Source of the DNA: Methanorbis furvi
Lineage (GTDB): Archaea > Halobacteriota > Methanomicrobia > Methanomicrobiales > Methanocorpusculaceae
Length of the DNA stretch: 64,000 nucleotides
Reading direction: 5' to 3'
Assembly (NCBI RefSeq): GCF_032714615.1
Contig: NZ_JAWDKA010000009.1
Coordinates: 23,546 to 87,545, forward strand
A program made the translations under genes and the position numbers. The notes beneath the pieces are model-generated. The model searched no databases. It was not told the origin of the DNA and saw only the letters and a program-made list of their open reading frames with translations. Below are positions 16,265-25,341 of this stretch, one piece after another; position 1 is the first letter of the stretch, and every line of letters starts with the position of its first letter.

Positions 16265-16981
16265 ATGGATGTTGTACTCGCAGTAGATCTGAAAGGGGGT
16301 TATGTGGTGCACGGCAGCTGCGGCGACCGCGCAAATTATCTGCCGCTGAACTGGGGTCTGTCGCCGTCGGCTGAGCCGTCTGCATATATTTCGGTGATGA
16401 GACCGAGATATCTGTATGCGGCAGACCTTGATCGGATCGGATTTTCCGGGGATCATACGAAGATGATTCTTCGTCTTGCGGATTTTGTTGATGGTCTGTG
16501 GGTGGATCGCGGGTGCAGTATTCCTGAGGAGTATCTTCACGGGTGCAACATTCACAATATTGTGGGTACGGAAACGATTGATGCGCCTATGGATGAGTTT
16601 ATGGGGGGTTTTCTGAGCGTGGATGTAAAAGACGGAAGCGTTGTTGCGAGGCAGAATTTTTCCCAGCTTCTTCCTTCAGAGATTTCTGATCCGTCAGGTT
16701 TTTGTCCGGAGGATGTTCTTCGTCTGGCAAATGATACGAACTTTGCGGGGTGTATTCTGTTGAATATTTCATCGGTCGGGACGTCTTCAGGTATTGATCC
16801 AGCCGTTGCTGAGAATCTTCGCAGCTGTTGTGAGAAGACGCTGTTTTATGGCGGGGGTGTGCGGTCTACTGAGGATCTGGCAACTCTTGCGGACGCCGGA
16901 TTTGACGGGGCGATTGTTTCGACTGCTGTTCATAAGGGAACGGTGCCGCTGAAAATTATTCAGGAGGGTTCGTTTTGTTAA
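16265..16981 (+). CDS. HisA/HisF-family TIM-barrel protein of unsettled function
   Basis: A 238-residue HisA-like barrel. The two positions used as acid/base catalysts in HisA look conserved: Asp in VVLAVDLKGG and Asp in LSVDVKDGSVV. The phosphate-binding turn that is usually R-D-G-T-x-x-G reads SVGTSSG, and the last phosphate loop is FYGGGVRSTEDL. This points to a paralogue rather than the histidine enzyme itself. It is divergent from mfnB and overlaps the thymidylate kinase start. Methanogens often keep such HisA-related genes beside cofactor genes, so a link to methanofuran synthesis is possible but unproven. The ATG at 16265 begins the conserved first strand. Confidence 0.75.
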   Translation: MDVVLAVDLKGGYVVHGSCGDRANYLPLNWGLSPSAEPSAYISVMRPRYLYAADLDRIGFSGDHTKMILRLADFVDGLWVDRGCSIPEEYLHGCNIHNIVGTETIDAPMDEFMGGFLSVDVKDGSVVARQNFSQLLPSEISDPSGFCPEDVLRLANDTNFAGCILLNISSVGTSSGIDPAVAENLRSCCEKTLFYGGGVRSTEDLATLADAGFDGAIVSTAVHKGTVPLKIIQEGSFC

Positions 16982-17574
16982 TTACGCTTGAGGGTATTGA
17001 CGGTGCCGGAAAGTCAACGCTGTATGCCGGACTGAAGAGCAGACTTCTTGATCTGGATCCGCTGTTTACCAGGGAGCCGGGAAGTCCGTATCTGGGTGAT
17101 GCAGTGCGGCGTGCGATTGCGAAAAATGATGATCCGCTTGTTGAGGCTGCGCTGTTTGTGGCTGATCATGCGGTGCATCTTGCTGATGTTGTCCGTCCGG
17201 CACTCTCGAGCGGCAGGGTTGTTATCTCGGACCGGTACTCTGACAGCAGGTTTGCATATCAGGAGGTTTCGCTTCAGAACGTTCATCCCAATCCAAGGCA
17301 ATGGCTAACTGCAGTGCATGAGGGATGGTCGGTCCGGCCTGATATGACGATTCTTCTTGTGGTGCCTGTTTCTGTTGCGATGTCGCGACTTGCCGGCAGG
17401 CCTGAGCAGGAGCATTTCGAGCGGCAGGAGTTTTTGGAGGCTGTACAGAAAAATTATCTGGCGCGTGCTGCTGAGGATCCTTCGCGATTTTTGCTGGTGG
17501 ATGCAGCTCAGAGTCCGGAGACGATTCTCGATTTTGTGGAGAAGAGCATTCGTGCGAAATTGAAACGCGAATAA
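16975..17574 (+). CDS. tmk: Thymidylate kinase
   Basis: A 199-residue dTMP kinase (dTMP + ATP to dTDP). The P-loop is GIDGAGKST, with the DR(Y/H) motif in ISDRYSDSRFAYQ and a LID segment RPEQEHFERQEF. The start appears to be TTG (16975): GGAGGG lies about 6 nt upstream and the second strand LITLEGIDG follows at once. It overlaps the stop of the HisA-like gene by 7 nt. The last codons and the stop (17572-17574) lie inside the left arm of inverted repeat R3-A, so the C-terminal KRE is encoded by repeat sequence. Confidence 0.92.
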   Translation: MLITLEGIDGAGKSTLYAGLKSRLLDLDPLFTREPGSPYLGDAVRRAIAKNDDPLVEAALFVADHAVHLADVVRPALSSGRVVISDRYSDSRFAYQEVSLQNVHPNPRQWLTAVHEGWSVRPDMTILLVVPVSVAMSRLAGRPEQEHFERQEFLEAVQKNYLARAAEDPSRFLLVDAAQSPETILDFVEKSIRAKLKRE

Positions 17575-17624
17575 CGCGAATCGCATGCCTTCGGCCTGCT
17601 CACCGCTTCGCGTTATTCGCGTTT
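17563..17624. repeat. Inverted repeat, family R3, copy A (possible terminator of tmk)
   Basis: Two perfect 18-nt arms (17563-17580 and 17607-17624, AAACGCGAATAACGCGAA and its complement) enclose the 26-nt module GCATGCCTTCGGCCTGC...ACCGC. It covers the tmk stop codon. A longer relative lies at 47752-48046. The hairpin could end transcription before pyrD. Confidence 0.85.
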
Positions 17625-17700
17625 TAAAATCTCATCCCCCTATTCACCAACATCTTCGAAGACAAGATAATCCCCGGCGTCCAATACATACCTCATAGAT

Positions 17701-18591
17701 ATGATCAAACTGCAGACACCGGCAGCAAAGATCGGAGGCGTTTCCCTCACAAATCATATGCTCCTCGCCGCAGGAGTTCTCGGGACCACCGCCGCATCGC
17801 TGTCACGAATGCTTCGCCTCGGAGCAGGCGGAGTTGTTACCAAGTCCATCGGGCCTGAACCAAAGGATGGTCATCACGGCCCTTCCTTAATTCCGGTCGC
17901 CGGCGGCATCCTCAACGCCATGGGTCTCCCCAACCCGTCAAAAGAGTTCGCAGAAGAGATCTCCCCCCTGCTTGCCGCACAAAAACCGGTCGTTGTCAGC
18001 ATCTTCGGCGGAACTCCTGCAGAGTTCGCCAAAGTTGCCGAGTGGCTCCCGACCGCTCAGGCATTTGAACTCAACCTCTCCTGCCCGCACGCCGAAGGAT
18101 ACGGCGCTGCGATTGGCGCAAACCCGCGTGTCGTGCGCGAGTGCACCGAAGCCGTGAAGGCATTCGGCAGACCGGTCTGGGTCAAACTCACGCCGAACGT
18201 TGCAGACATCGGTGTCATCGGCCGTGCCGCTGAAGAAGGAGGTGCTGACGCAATTGTTGCCATCAACACCGTCAAAGCAATGCGCATCTCAACAGGCATG
18301 CGCCGTCCGGTTCTCGGCAACAAGTTCGGCGGCCTTTCCGGGACTGCGGTCTTTCCGATCGCGGTCAGGTGCGTCTACGATCTCTACGAAGCATGCGACA
18401 TTCCCATCATCGGCTGCGGCGGCATCTCCACCGCAGACAATGTGCTTGAGATGATGATGGCAGGAGCGTCCGCAGTTGAGATCGGCAGCGCGGTTTACGA
18501 CAACGTCAATGTCTTCTCTGACATTGCCGAGGATCTTTACGCGGCAGACGGAATACCTGCCGAGGAAATTGTGGGGTGCGCTCATGACTGA
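17701..18591 (+). CDS. pyrD: Dihydroorotate dehydrogenase, catalytic subunit (class 1B)
   Basis: A 296-residue FMN enzyme oxidising dihydroorotate to orotate in UMP synthesis. The active-site loop reads NLSCPHAEGYG, with the catalytic Cys typical of class 1B enzymes. KLTPNVADIG and the FMN phosphate sites GCGGISTADN and AGASAVEIGSAVY are present. The electron-transfer subunit gene pyrK overlaps its end by 8 nt, which supports the heterotetrameric NAD-linked type. The ATG at 17701 opens the conserved MIKLQTPAAKIGGVSL start, and the gene follows the R3-A repeat after 76 nt. Confidence 0.95.
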   Translation: MIKLQTPAAKIGGVSLTNHMLLAAGVLGTTAASLSRMLRLGAGGVVTKSIGPEPKDGHHGPSLIPVAGGILNAMGLPNPSKEFAEEISPLLAAQKPVVVSIFGGTPAEFAKVAEWLPTAQAFELNLSCPHAEGYGAAIGANPRVVRECTEAVKAFGRPVWVKLTPNVADIGVIGRAAEEGGADAIVAINTVKAMRISTGMRRPVLGNKFGGLSGTAVFPIAVRCVYDLYEACDIPIIGCGGISTADNVLEMMMAGASAVEIGSAVYDNVNVFSDIAEDLYAADGIPAEEIVGCAHD

Positions 18592-19345
18592 AGAACACAT
18601 GCCGACAGTAACCACCATCACCGCGATAATCGATGAAACACCGACGGTGAAGACTTTCGTCTTCGATGAACTCTTCAACTTCAGACCTGGCCAGTTCTGC
18701 ATGGTCTGGATACCGGGCGTTGATGAAATACCGATGGCGTTCTCTGCGGCAAACGCAATCACCGTGATGAAAGTGGGCGACGCAACGTCTGCCCTCTTCA
18801 ACTGCAAAGCAGGCGACAAGATTGGTATCCGGGGACCGTTCGGCAACGGATTTTATCCGACCGGCCGCGTGCTCGCTATTGGCGGAGGCATCGGGGTCAC
18901 ACCGCTCTTCACCCTTGCCGCGACCGGCGAGGTTGACACCTTTATCCTTGGTGCACGAACTGCTGCCGAGCTTGTTTTCCCTGACGAACTTGCAGGCGTT
19001 ACCGACCTGAAGATTGCGACTGATGATGGAACCCGCGGCTATCATGGTTTTGTCACCGGCATTCTCGACCAGCTTGACGTCACCGGGTATGACACTATCT
19101 GCGTCTGCGGTCCTGAGATGATGATGAAAGGAATTCTCGACCGGCTTGTTGCCAAAGGAATCGAATCACGCGGTCAGTTCTCCATGCACCGGTACATGAA
19201 ATGCGGAGTTGGTGTCTGCGGCTCCTGCTGCATGGACCATGAAGGCCTTCGCGTCTGCCGCGACGGCCCGGTTTTTACCGGTGACGTCATCAAAGACAGT
19301 GAGTTTGCCCACCATCACAGAGGACCGAGCGGAAGAAAGGAGTAA
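18584..19345 (+). CDS. pyrK: Dihydroorotate dehydrogenase electron-transfer subunit
   Basis: A 253-residue FAD and [2Fe-2S] subunit passing electrons from PyrD to NAD+. The FAD domain has FRPGQFCMVWIPG, the NAD domain GGGIGVTPL and CVCGPEMMM, and the C-terminal iron-sulfur motif is CGVGVCGSCC followed by LRVCRDGPVF. The start is the ATG at 18584, eight nucleotides inside pyrD, preceded by a G-rich stretch (GTGGGG). Translation is probably coupled. The downstream CpXC gene follows after only 4 nt, so the operon continues. Confidence 0.93.
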   Translation: MTEEHMPTVTTITAIIDETPTVKTFVFDELFNFRPGQFCMVWIPGVDEIPMAFSAANAITVMKVGDATSALFNCKAGDKIGIRGPFGNGFYPTGRVLAIGGGIGVTPLFTLAATGEVDTFILGARTAAELVFPDELAGVTDLKIATDDGTRGYHGFVTGILDQLDVTGYDTICVCGPEMMMKGILDRLVAKGIESRGQFSMHRYMKCGVGVCGSCCMDHEGLRVCRDGPVFTGDVIKDSEFAHHHRGPSGRKE

Positions 19346-19349
19346 AGTC

Positions 19350-20000
19350 ATGAAACCAGTAGTAAAAACCATTACCTGCCCAAAATGCGGATCAAAGCAG
19401 GACTTCACGATGTATCCAAGCATCAACGCCTCCTCTGATCCCGGTCTTGCAGAAAAATATACCGAAGGCAGCCTCACTATGCTCTCCTGCAATGAGTGCG
19501 GCTTTTCCGGCAAAGTTGAGTATCCTATGCTCTACCATGATCTTGACCGGAAGTACTCGGTGTTCTTTGCTCCGGATACTGAGGACCGCGAGGTAAAACT
19601 CCCGAATGTTCTGCCTGCCCATCTGCTGCCTGAGATGCAGCTGCGGCTGACCCACAGCTCAGACGATCTGCGTGAAAAAACATTCATCTTCCGCGATCAT
19701 CTTGACGACCGGATTGTTGAAACCATGAAGGACTCCATCCTTCGCGAGATGGCTGCGCGGCATGAGGAGATGCTGCCGGACAAGCTCTACTATGCAGAGG
19801 ATCTGTTTGAGTGCGCCGGCAGGTCGCTGATTTTTGTTCCGCGAAAGGGCGATGAGTTTCTTGAACCGATCAAGGTCCCGTTCGATACCTATGAAAAGAT
19901 CAAGATGCTGATGCACGGCATCTGGGACCGTCCGGTCTTGGGCTACTCGGTAGTTGACAGCATCTGGGTGCAGTCCGCAGCACCGAAGGAGCGATCATGA
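19350..20000 (+). CDS. CpXC-domain protein 1
   Basis: A 216-residue protein with an N-terminal zinc-ribbon-like CpXC domain: CPKC (about residue 11) and a second pair CNEC (about residue 49), joined by PSINASSDPGLAEKYTEGSL. The remainder is mixed alpha/beta with a C-terminal block GIWDRPVLGYSVVDSIWVQ. The ATG at 19350 follows AAAGGAG by 7 nt. CpXC proteins have no known biochemical role. It overlaps the next gene, a homologue, by 4 nt and sits inside a pyrimidine/arginine operon, so a role in nucleotide metabolism or as an RNA/protein-binding factor would be a guess. Confidence 0.8.
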   Translation: MKPVVKTITCPKCGSKQDFTMYPSINASSDPGLAEKYTEGSLTMLSCNECGFSGKVEYPMLYHDLDRKYSVFFAPDTEDREVKLPNVLPAHLLPEMQLRLTHSSDDLREKTFIFRDHLDDRIVETMKDSILREMAARHEEMLPDKLYYAEDLFECAGRSLIFVPRKGDEFLEPIKVPFDTYEKIKMLMHGIWDRPVLGYSVVDSIWVQSAAPKERS

Positions 20001-20716
20001 TCACCGAAGAAGATTCCATCATCTGTCCTGACTGCGGTCATGAGCAGCAGATCACCATCTGTCCTTCGGTGAATGTGACTACCGATCCGGAACTGCGGGA
20101 GAAGGTTCTCTCCGGCGAGATTTTTCTTTTCACGTGTGATGAGTGCGGCTGCACCGGTTTTGCCGGACATCCGTTTGTCTACGAGGACAAAGAAACAGCA
20201 GGCGGGTTTCTGATTTATCTTGAACCAGACTGCCCAGACCGTGTTGTCGGCATTGACGGCGATATTGCTGATCAGGTGATTTACCGCGAAAAACCGATGC
20301 GGCTGGTTGCAGATCTGAATGCACTGAAGGAGAAGATCTTCATCTTCGAAGCAGATCTCGATGACCGCGTGATGGAGCTTTTCAAGATGCTGACCTTAAC
20401 CAAACTGAGCTCCGATAACCCTGATCAGGTGCCTGACCATCTGCTTTTCACGAAAATTCAGGAGAATGAGGAGGGCAGGCAGATTGTTCTTGCGGCGTTT
20501 AAGGAAAACAAATATCTTGGCGTTCTCGAACTGCCGTACTCGCTGTATCAGACTTGCGTTGTGACCGGCGGTCCTATCTGGGATGTGCCGACCGTTGACT
20601 GCATGGCTGTGGATCAGGAGTGGATAGCCGAGCGGCTGAAGTGCTGCGAAGAGGAAGAGATCGAGGAAGAGGAAAAAGAAGAGGGATGCGGGGAGAGCGG
20701 TCATGCAGAGCAGTGA
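19997..20716 (+). CDS. CpXC-domain protein 2
   Basis: A 239-residue paralogue of the preceding protein: CPDC at about residue 10 and CDEC at about residue 48 with the same linker pattern (PSVNVTTDPELREKVLSGEI), a matching DLNALKEKIFIFEADLDDRVMEL block, and GPIWDVPTVDCMAVDQEWI near the end. The C-terminus (about 215-239) is very acidic, rich in Glu and Cys, and unlike copy 1. Its ATG overlaps the stop of copy 1, and its end overlaps argH by 14 nt, so all are translated from one mRNA. Function unknown. Confidence 0.8.
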   Translation: MITEEDSIICPDCGHEQQITICPSVNVTTDPELREKVLSGEIFLFTCDECGCTGFAGHPFVYEDKETAGGFLIYLEPDCPDRVVGIDGDIADQVIYREKPMRLVADLNALKEKIFIFEADLDDRVMELFKMLTLTKLSSDNPDQVPDHLLFTKIQENEEGRQIVLAAFKENKYLGVLELPYSLYQTCVVTGGPIWDVPTVDCMAVDQEWIAERLKCCEEEEIEEEEKEEGCGESGHAEQ

Positions 20717-22184
20717 TCAGATCCGTAAAGGCCGTCTCGGCGGCGACCGGAGTTCTGCTGTTGCAGAGTTTCTTGCATCGATGGATGCTGACCGACGGAT
20801 GGCGTACTGCGACATCCGTGTGGACATGGCACACATTCTGATGCTTCTCCGAGAAAATCTCATCGACAAAAAATCTGCGCAGCTGCTTTTATCACATCTT
20901 CACCGGTACCGGACTGAGGGTCTTCCTGAGTCGGTGTTTGATCCAAACCATGAGGATATTCATGCAGGAATCGAAGCGCAGCTGATCGCTGATGCCGGCG
21001 CTGATGCCGGCGGAAGAATGCATCTTGGCCGCAGCAGAAACGATGAGGTTGCGACCTGCCTTCGCATGCAGACCCGCGAGGACATTCTGGAGATTCTTGC
21101 GGGCCTTGCAGCCCTTCGCCGCGCTCTGATTGATCAGGCTGCGCATCATGCAACAAGCATCATGCCCGGCTTCACGCACTTCCAGCATGCGCAGCCGACA
21201 ACGCTTGCGCATTATCTGCTTGCGTATGAAGCGGTGTTTGCGCGGGATTTTAGCCGGCTGACCGATGCATACCGCCGCCTCAACGAGTCGCCGCTCGGCT
21301 CGGCAGCGTTTGCGGGAACCGGTTTTGCAATTGATCGTGCGCTGACCGCAGCGTATCTTGGATTCTCTGCTCCCATGACAAACTCCATGGACGGTGTTGC
21401 GTCCCGGGACTTTATTCTTGAAGTCCTCTCTGCTCTCTCGATTCTGATGACAAATGTCAGCCGCCTGTGTGAGGAGCTGGTGCTCTGGAGCAGTGCGTTC
21501 ATCAGGTTTGTGGACCTGGATGATGCCTACTGCTCGACGAGCTCGATCATGCCGCAGAAGAAAAATCCTGACACCGCGGAGATTATGCGCGGCAAATCGG
21601 GTGTTGCGTCAGGAGAACTGATGGCAGGCATCACGCTGATGAAGGGTCTGCCGATGAGCTACAACCGCGACATGCAGGATTTAACGCCGCATCTGTGGCG
21701 GAGTCTTGATGCGGCAGAGTCCTCACTGCCGATTCTTGCGGATATGATTCAGACCGCGTCGTTCAATACTGCGCGGATGGCAGAAGAGTCTGACCGCGGC
21801 AACTCAACTGCGACTGAACTTGCTGATCTTATGGTCCGGGAGTTTGGCATGCCGTTTAGAACTGCTCACAACATCGTCGGCCGTGCGGTCAAGCTCGGCG
21901 GTCTGTCGCTTGAGATTGTTGAGACTGCCGGAAAAGAGATATGCGGCTGGTCACTGATAGAGAAAGGACTGACCAAGGAGCACATCGACCGTGCACTCTC
22001 TCCACTTGAAATGGTTGAAGCAAAACAGAGTGCCGGCGCTCCAAGTCCTGCGATGATGAGAACTGCTGTTGCACACGCGGCTGCGGCTCTCGACCGCGAC
22101 GAGTCGGCTGCTGCCGCTCTTCGTGCCGCGCTGTCTGCGGCCGATGACAAAATAGAATCTGATTACATGAGGTTAACTGCATGA
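20703..22184 (+). CDS. argH: Argininosuccinate lyase
   Basis: A 493-residue lyase of the fumarase/aspartase superfamily, splitting argininosuccinate to arginine and fumarate. Visible family blocks are HLGRSRNDEVATCLRMQTR, PGFTHFQHAQPTTLAHYLL (general acid/base His) and the signature SSIMPQKKNPDTAEIMRGK with its flexible catalytic loop. The ATG at 20703 lies inside the end of the CpXC gene. The C-terminal stop overlaps the gatD start by 4 nt. Confidence 0.97.
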   Translation: MQSSDQIRKGRLGGDRSSAVAEFLASMDADRRMAYCDIRVDMAHILMLLRENLIDKKSAQLLLSHLHRYRTEGLPESVFDPNHEDIHAGIEAQLIADAGADAGGRMHLGRSRNDEVATCLRMQTREDILEILAGLAALRRALIDQAAHHATSIMPGFTHFQHAQPTTLAHYLLAYEAVFARDFSRLTDAYRRLNESPLGSAAFAGTGFAIDRALTAAYLGFSAPMTNSMDGVASRDFILEVLSALSILMTNVSRLCEELVLWSSAFIRFVDLDDAYCSTSSIMPQKKNPDTAEIMRGKSGVASGELMAGITLMKGLPMSYNRDMQDLTPHLWRSLDAAESSLPILADMIQTASFNTARMAEESDRGNSTATELADLMVREFGMPFRTAHNIVGRAVKLGGLSLEIVETAGKEICGWSLIEKGLTKEHIDRALSPLEMVEAKQSAGAPSPAMMRTAVAHAAAALDRDESAAAALRAALSAADDKIESDYMRLTA

Positions 22185-23422
22185 CATTTTCCAATAGCGA
22201 TCCTGTGAACGTGGCGTTTGCAGGTCTTGAACTCCACGGGATGTACATCTCCGGCGCAAACGGCAACGCTGTCGTGAAACTTTCGAGCGGCTACAACATC
22301 TGTGTGCCTGAGTCCGTCTGCACACCCGCCCCGGAACGTTCGGCCGCCGCTCCCGCAAAAGCTGCGGTTGAGCCATTGAAACAGGATGCAAAACTGCCGC
22401 TGCTTGCAATTGTCTCCACCGGTGGAACGATTGCGAGCACGGTTGACTACCGGACGGGCGCTGTCTCTTCCAAGTTCACCGCTGAAGATATCGTCCGCTC
22501 AATCCCGGAGCTCGCAGACATTGCCCGCTACCACACACTCCAGCCGTTCAATGTTCTTTCGGAGAACATGAATCCTGCGATGTGGCAGGAGCTTGCCCGT
22601 GCGGTCCATGATGAGATTGCAGCAGGTGCAAAGGGTGTCATCGTAACCCATGGAACCGACACGATGCTGTACAGCGCTGCGGCGCTGTCCTTCATGCTTG
22701 AGACGCCGGTGCCGGTAATTTTTGTCGGAGCCCAGCGGTCTGCCGACCGACCGAGCAGTGACAATGCGATGAATGCCATCTGTTCGGTGAAGGCAGGCAT
22801 CTCTGATCTCGGCGAGGTTGTTGTCTGCATGCATGCAACGTCAGATGATGTTGCGTGCGCCCTTCACCGCGGAACACGCGTCCGGAAAAATCACACCTCC
22901 CGCCGCGATGCGTTCCAGAGCGTTGGCAGAGGGCCGGTCGGTGTGGTTTCCTATCCAGACGGAAATGTCAATCTGAATGGTGATGCAGTGCTTCGCGGCA
23001 CGCACGAGCTGCGGCTGTTTGACCGACTTGAGCCGAACTGCGGCCTTCTCCAGTACTATCCGGGAATGAATCCAAATCTCTTTGATGCATTTTCCGGCTG
23101 CCGCGGGCTTGTGATCTCAGGAACCGGTCTTGGCCATGTGGGTACCGACTGCATCGAAAAGATAGCTGCGTTGAGCGCTTCCGGGACCTTTGTTGTGATG
23201 ACGTCCCAGTGTCAGGCAGGCGAGGTATGCGACCGCGTGTATGAGACCGGCCGCGACCTTCTTGCGGCAGGTGTTGTCGAGGGCGGTAGTATGCTGCCTG
23301 AGGTTGCGCTCGTGAAGCTGATGTGGGTCCTTGGTAACACTTCGCGCCCTGAGGATGCGGTTCGGATGATGCAGACGAACCTGAAAGGGGAGCTTGATTA
23401 TGATCTGTGGAGGGAGATGTAA
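22181..23422 (+). CDS. gatD: Glutamyl-tRNA(Gln) amidotransferase subunit D
   Basis: A 413-residue asparaginase-like subunit of archaeal GatDE, supplying ammonia from glutamine to convert Glu-tRNA(Gln) to Gln-tRNA(Gln). A short N-terminal domain (about residues 1-70) is followed by the asparaginase core: first catalytic Thr in VSTGGTIAS, second in THGTDTM, and QRSADRPSSDNAMN. It starts 4 nt inside argH and is followed with no gap by gatE, an obligate partner. Confidence 0.96.
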   Translation: MTFSNSDPVNVAFAGLELHGMYISGANGNAVVKLSSGYNICVPESVCTPAPERSAAAPAKAAVEPLKQDAKLPLLAIVSTGGTIASTVDYRTGAVSSKFTAEDIVRSIPELADIARYHTLQPFNVLSENMNPAMWQELARAVHDEIAAGAKGVIVTHGTDTMLYSAAALSFMLETPVPVIFVGAQRSADRPSSDNAMNAICSVKAGISDLGEVVVCMHATSDDVACALHRGTRVRKNHTSRRDAFQSVGRGPVGVVSYPDGNVNLNGDAVLRGTHELRLFDRLEPNCGLLQYYPGMNPNLFDAFSGCRGLVISGTGLGHVGTDCIEKIAALSASGTFVVMTSQCQAGEVCDRVYETGRDLLAAGVVEGGSMLPEVALVKLMWVLGNTSRPEDAVRMMQTNLKGELDYDLWREM

Positions 23423-25261
23423 ATGACCGACTTCGATTACGCGTCCCTTGGCCTGAAGGCGGGAATTGAGATTCACCAGCAGCTGAACACCAAAGAGAAG
23501 CTGTTTTCGCACACGCCGACACTCATCCGCGACTCAGCGGATCACACCGGCGAAGTTCGCCGGTATCTGCGCGTCGCAACATCAGAGATGGGCGATGTGG
23601 ACCGTGCGGCAAAGGAGGAGATGATGCAGGCGCGGTTGTTTACGTATTACACGTACGACACGACCGGCCTTGTAGAGATCGACGAGCAGCCGCCTGCTCC
23701 GATGAATCCTGATGCGCTGGATCTTGTGCTGACGATTGCCAAGATGTTTGGCATGACGCCTCTGCCGCAGATTCACACGATGCGCAAGATGATTGTGGAC
23801 GGCTCTGCCACAAGCGGTTTTCAGCGGACTGCGCTTGTTGCGCTGAACGGTGCGATTGACAACACCTGCCGGATTGAGACCGTCGCTGTTGAAGAGGATG
23901 CCTGTCAGCGCGTGACCGACGAAGTGTTTTCGGTTGACCGTCTTGGCATTCCCTTAATTGAGATCACAACCGCCCCGTGCATGAAAACACCTGAGCAGGT
24001 GCATGATGTTGCCCAGTACATCGGTATGACGCTTCGTTCGACCGGTCGCGTGAAGCGCGGTCTCGGCACGATTCGTCAGGATGTGAATGTGTCCATCCGT
24101 GACGGCGCACGTGTTGAGATCAAGGGCGTGCAGGAACTTGATCTGATTGCCGAGGTCGTCCGTCGCGAGGTACAGCGCCAGCTGTCGCTTCTTGCAATCA
24201 AAGACGAGCTTGCGGCACGCAATGCTCTGGTGAACGGCGAGGTGTATGATGTGACCTCTGTCTTTGCCGGCACGCAGTCGCAGGTGCTGAAGAAGGCGAA
24301 GGTGATTTTGGGAACGGTGCTTCACGGCTTTGCGGGTCTTGTCGGTATGGAGATTCAGCCGAACCGTCGGCTTGGGTCTGAGATGTCGGATTATGCAAAG
24401 AAGTGCGGGGTCGGCGGACTGTTTCATACCGACGAGCTTCCGGCGTACGGTGTGACGAAGGAGGAGGTTTCTGTCCTGAAGGAGACTCTTGGCGCAGGCG
24501 AGTCTGATGCTGTGGTCATTGTTGCGGCAACGGAACAGAAGTGCAGATGCGCGATTCAGATGGTTATCCGCCGTGCGAAGATGGCGATGGAGGGTGTTCC
24601 TGAGGAGACGCGCAAGATGCTTGAAGGCGGGTCCACTGCCTACATGCGTCCCCTTCCGGGCGCGGCACGAATGTATCCTGAGACCGATATCCTTCCAGTA
24701 CCGGTGTCTTCCTCATACTGGGAGAGCATTGCGATACCTGAGCTTCTGACCGACAAGGCGGAACGGTTTGTTGCCGAGTATGGTCTTGACGCCGGTATGG
24801 CGCGCCAGATGGCGTTCTCTGAGAAGCTGCCGCTGTTTGAGCGTGCGGTTGCTGAGGGTATTCGTCCGGTGTTTGCCGCGCGTACAATTCTTGCGTCTCT
24901 TAAGGAGCTCTCCCGCGCAGGTGTGACTGCTGACGCAGTGCCTGATGATTCGGTGATTGCGGTGATGAAGGCTGTTGAGGCGGGTCATGCAGCAAAGGAG
25001 GCGGTTTCAGATATTTTGTCTGCATGCGCCCGCGGCATGACGCTTGATGAGGCAGTTTCAACGGTTGCCCCGGCGTTTTCCCGCGAGGAGCTGCAGACGC
25101 TTGTCCGCGGTATTGTGACTGAGCGTGCTGAGTTCATCAAGTCACGCGGGAAGGCGGCTCTTGGCCCGGTGATGGGTGTTGTGATGAAGGAAGTACGTGG
25201 AAGGATCGATGGAAAGGTGGTTTCCGAGGTGCTGGATGAGGAGCTCGGGCGGATTGTCTGA
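23423..25261 (+). CDS. gatE: Glutamyl-tRNA(Gln) amidotransferase subunit E
   Basis: A 612-residue kinase/transamidase subunit of GatDE, related to bacterial GatB but with an inserted AspRS-like domain. It shows GLKAGIEIHQQLNTKEKLF, the DGSATSGFQRT block, LGIPLIEITTAP and GLGTIRQDVNVSIRDGARVEIKG (GatB/E signature). The C-terminal YqeY-like tail (about 500-612) binds tRNA. The ATG follows the gatD stop directly. It ends the long pyrD-pyrK-CpXC-argH-gatDE run; no strong terminator is seen before the promoter at 25298. Confidence 0.97.
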   Translation: MTDFDYASLGLKAGIEIHQQLNTKEKLFSHTPTLIRDSADHTGEVRRYLRVATSEMGDVDRAAKEEMMQARLFTYYTYDTTGLVEIDEQPPAPMNPDALDLVLTIAKMFGMTPLPQIHTMRKMIVDGSATSGFQRTALVALNGAIDNTCRIETVAVEEDACQRVTDEVFSVDRLGIPLIEITTAPCMKTPEQVHDVAQYIGMTLRSTGRVKRGLGTIRQDVNVSIRDGARVEIKGVQELDLIAEVVRREVQRQLSLLAIKDELAARNALVNGEVYDVTSVFAGTQSQVLKKAKVILGTVLHGFAGLVGMEIQPNRRLGSEMSDYAKKCGVGGLFHTDELPAYGVTKEEVSVLKETLGAGESDAVVIVAATEQKCRCAIQMVIRRAKMAMEGVPEETRKMLEGGSTAYMRPLPGAARMYPETDILPVPVSSSYWESIAIPELLTDKAERFVAEYGLDAGMARQMAFSEKLPLFERAVAEGIRPVFAARTILASLKELSRAGVTADAVPDDSVIAVMKAVEAGHAAKEAVSDILSACARGMTLDEAVSTVAPAFSREELQTLVRGIVTERAEFIKSRGKAALGPVMGVVMKEVRGRIDGKVVSEVLDEELGRIV

Positions 25262-25297
25262 TGTTTCTGGGTTTGGCGAATCGGGAATGTCATTGAG

Positions 25298-25307
25298 ATA
25301 TATTTAA
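25298..25307 (+). promoter_or_regulatory. TATA box of the DUF5350-like gene
   Basis: ATATATTTAA, a near-ideal archaeal box A. AAGGAG follows at 25331-25336, 6 nt before the ATG at 25342, so this transcript has a short leader with a Shine-Dalgarno site. Confidence 0.65.
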
Positions 25308-25341
25308 GTGAATTAGGCACGAACAAGATAAGGAGTTCAAT

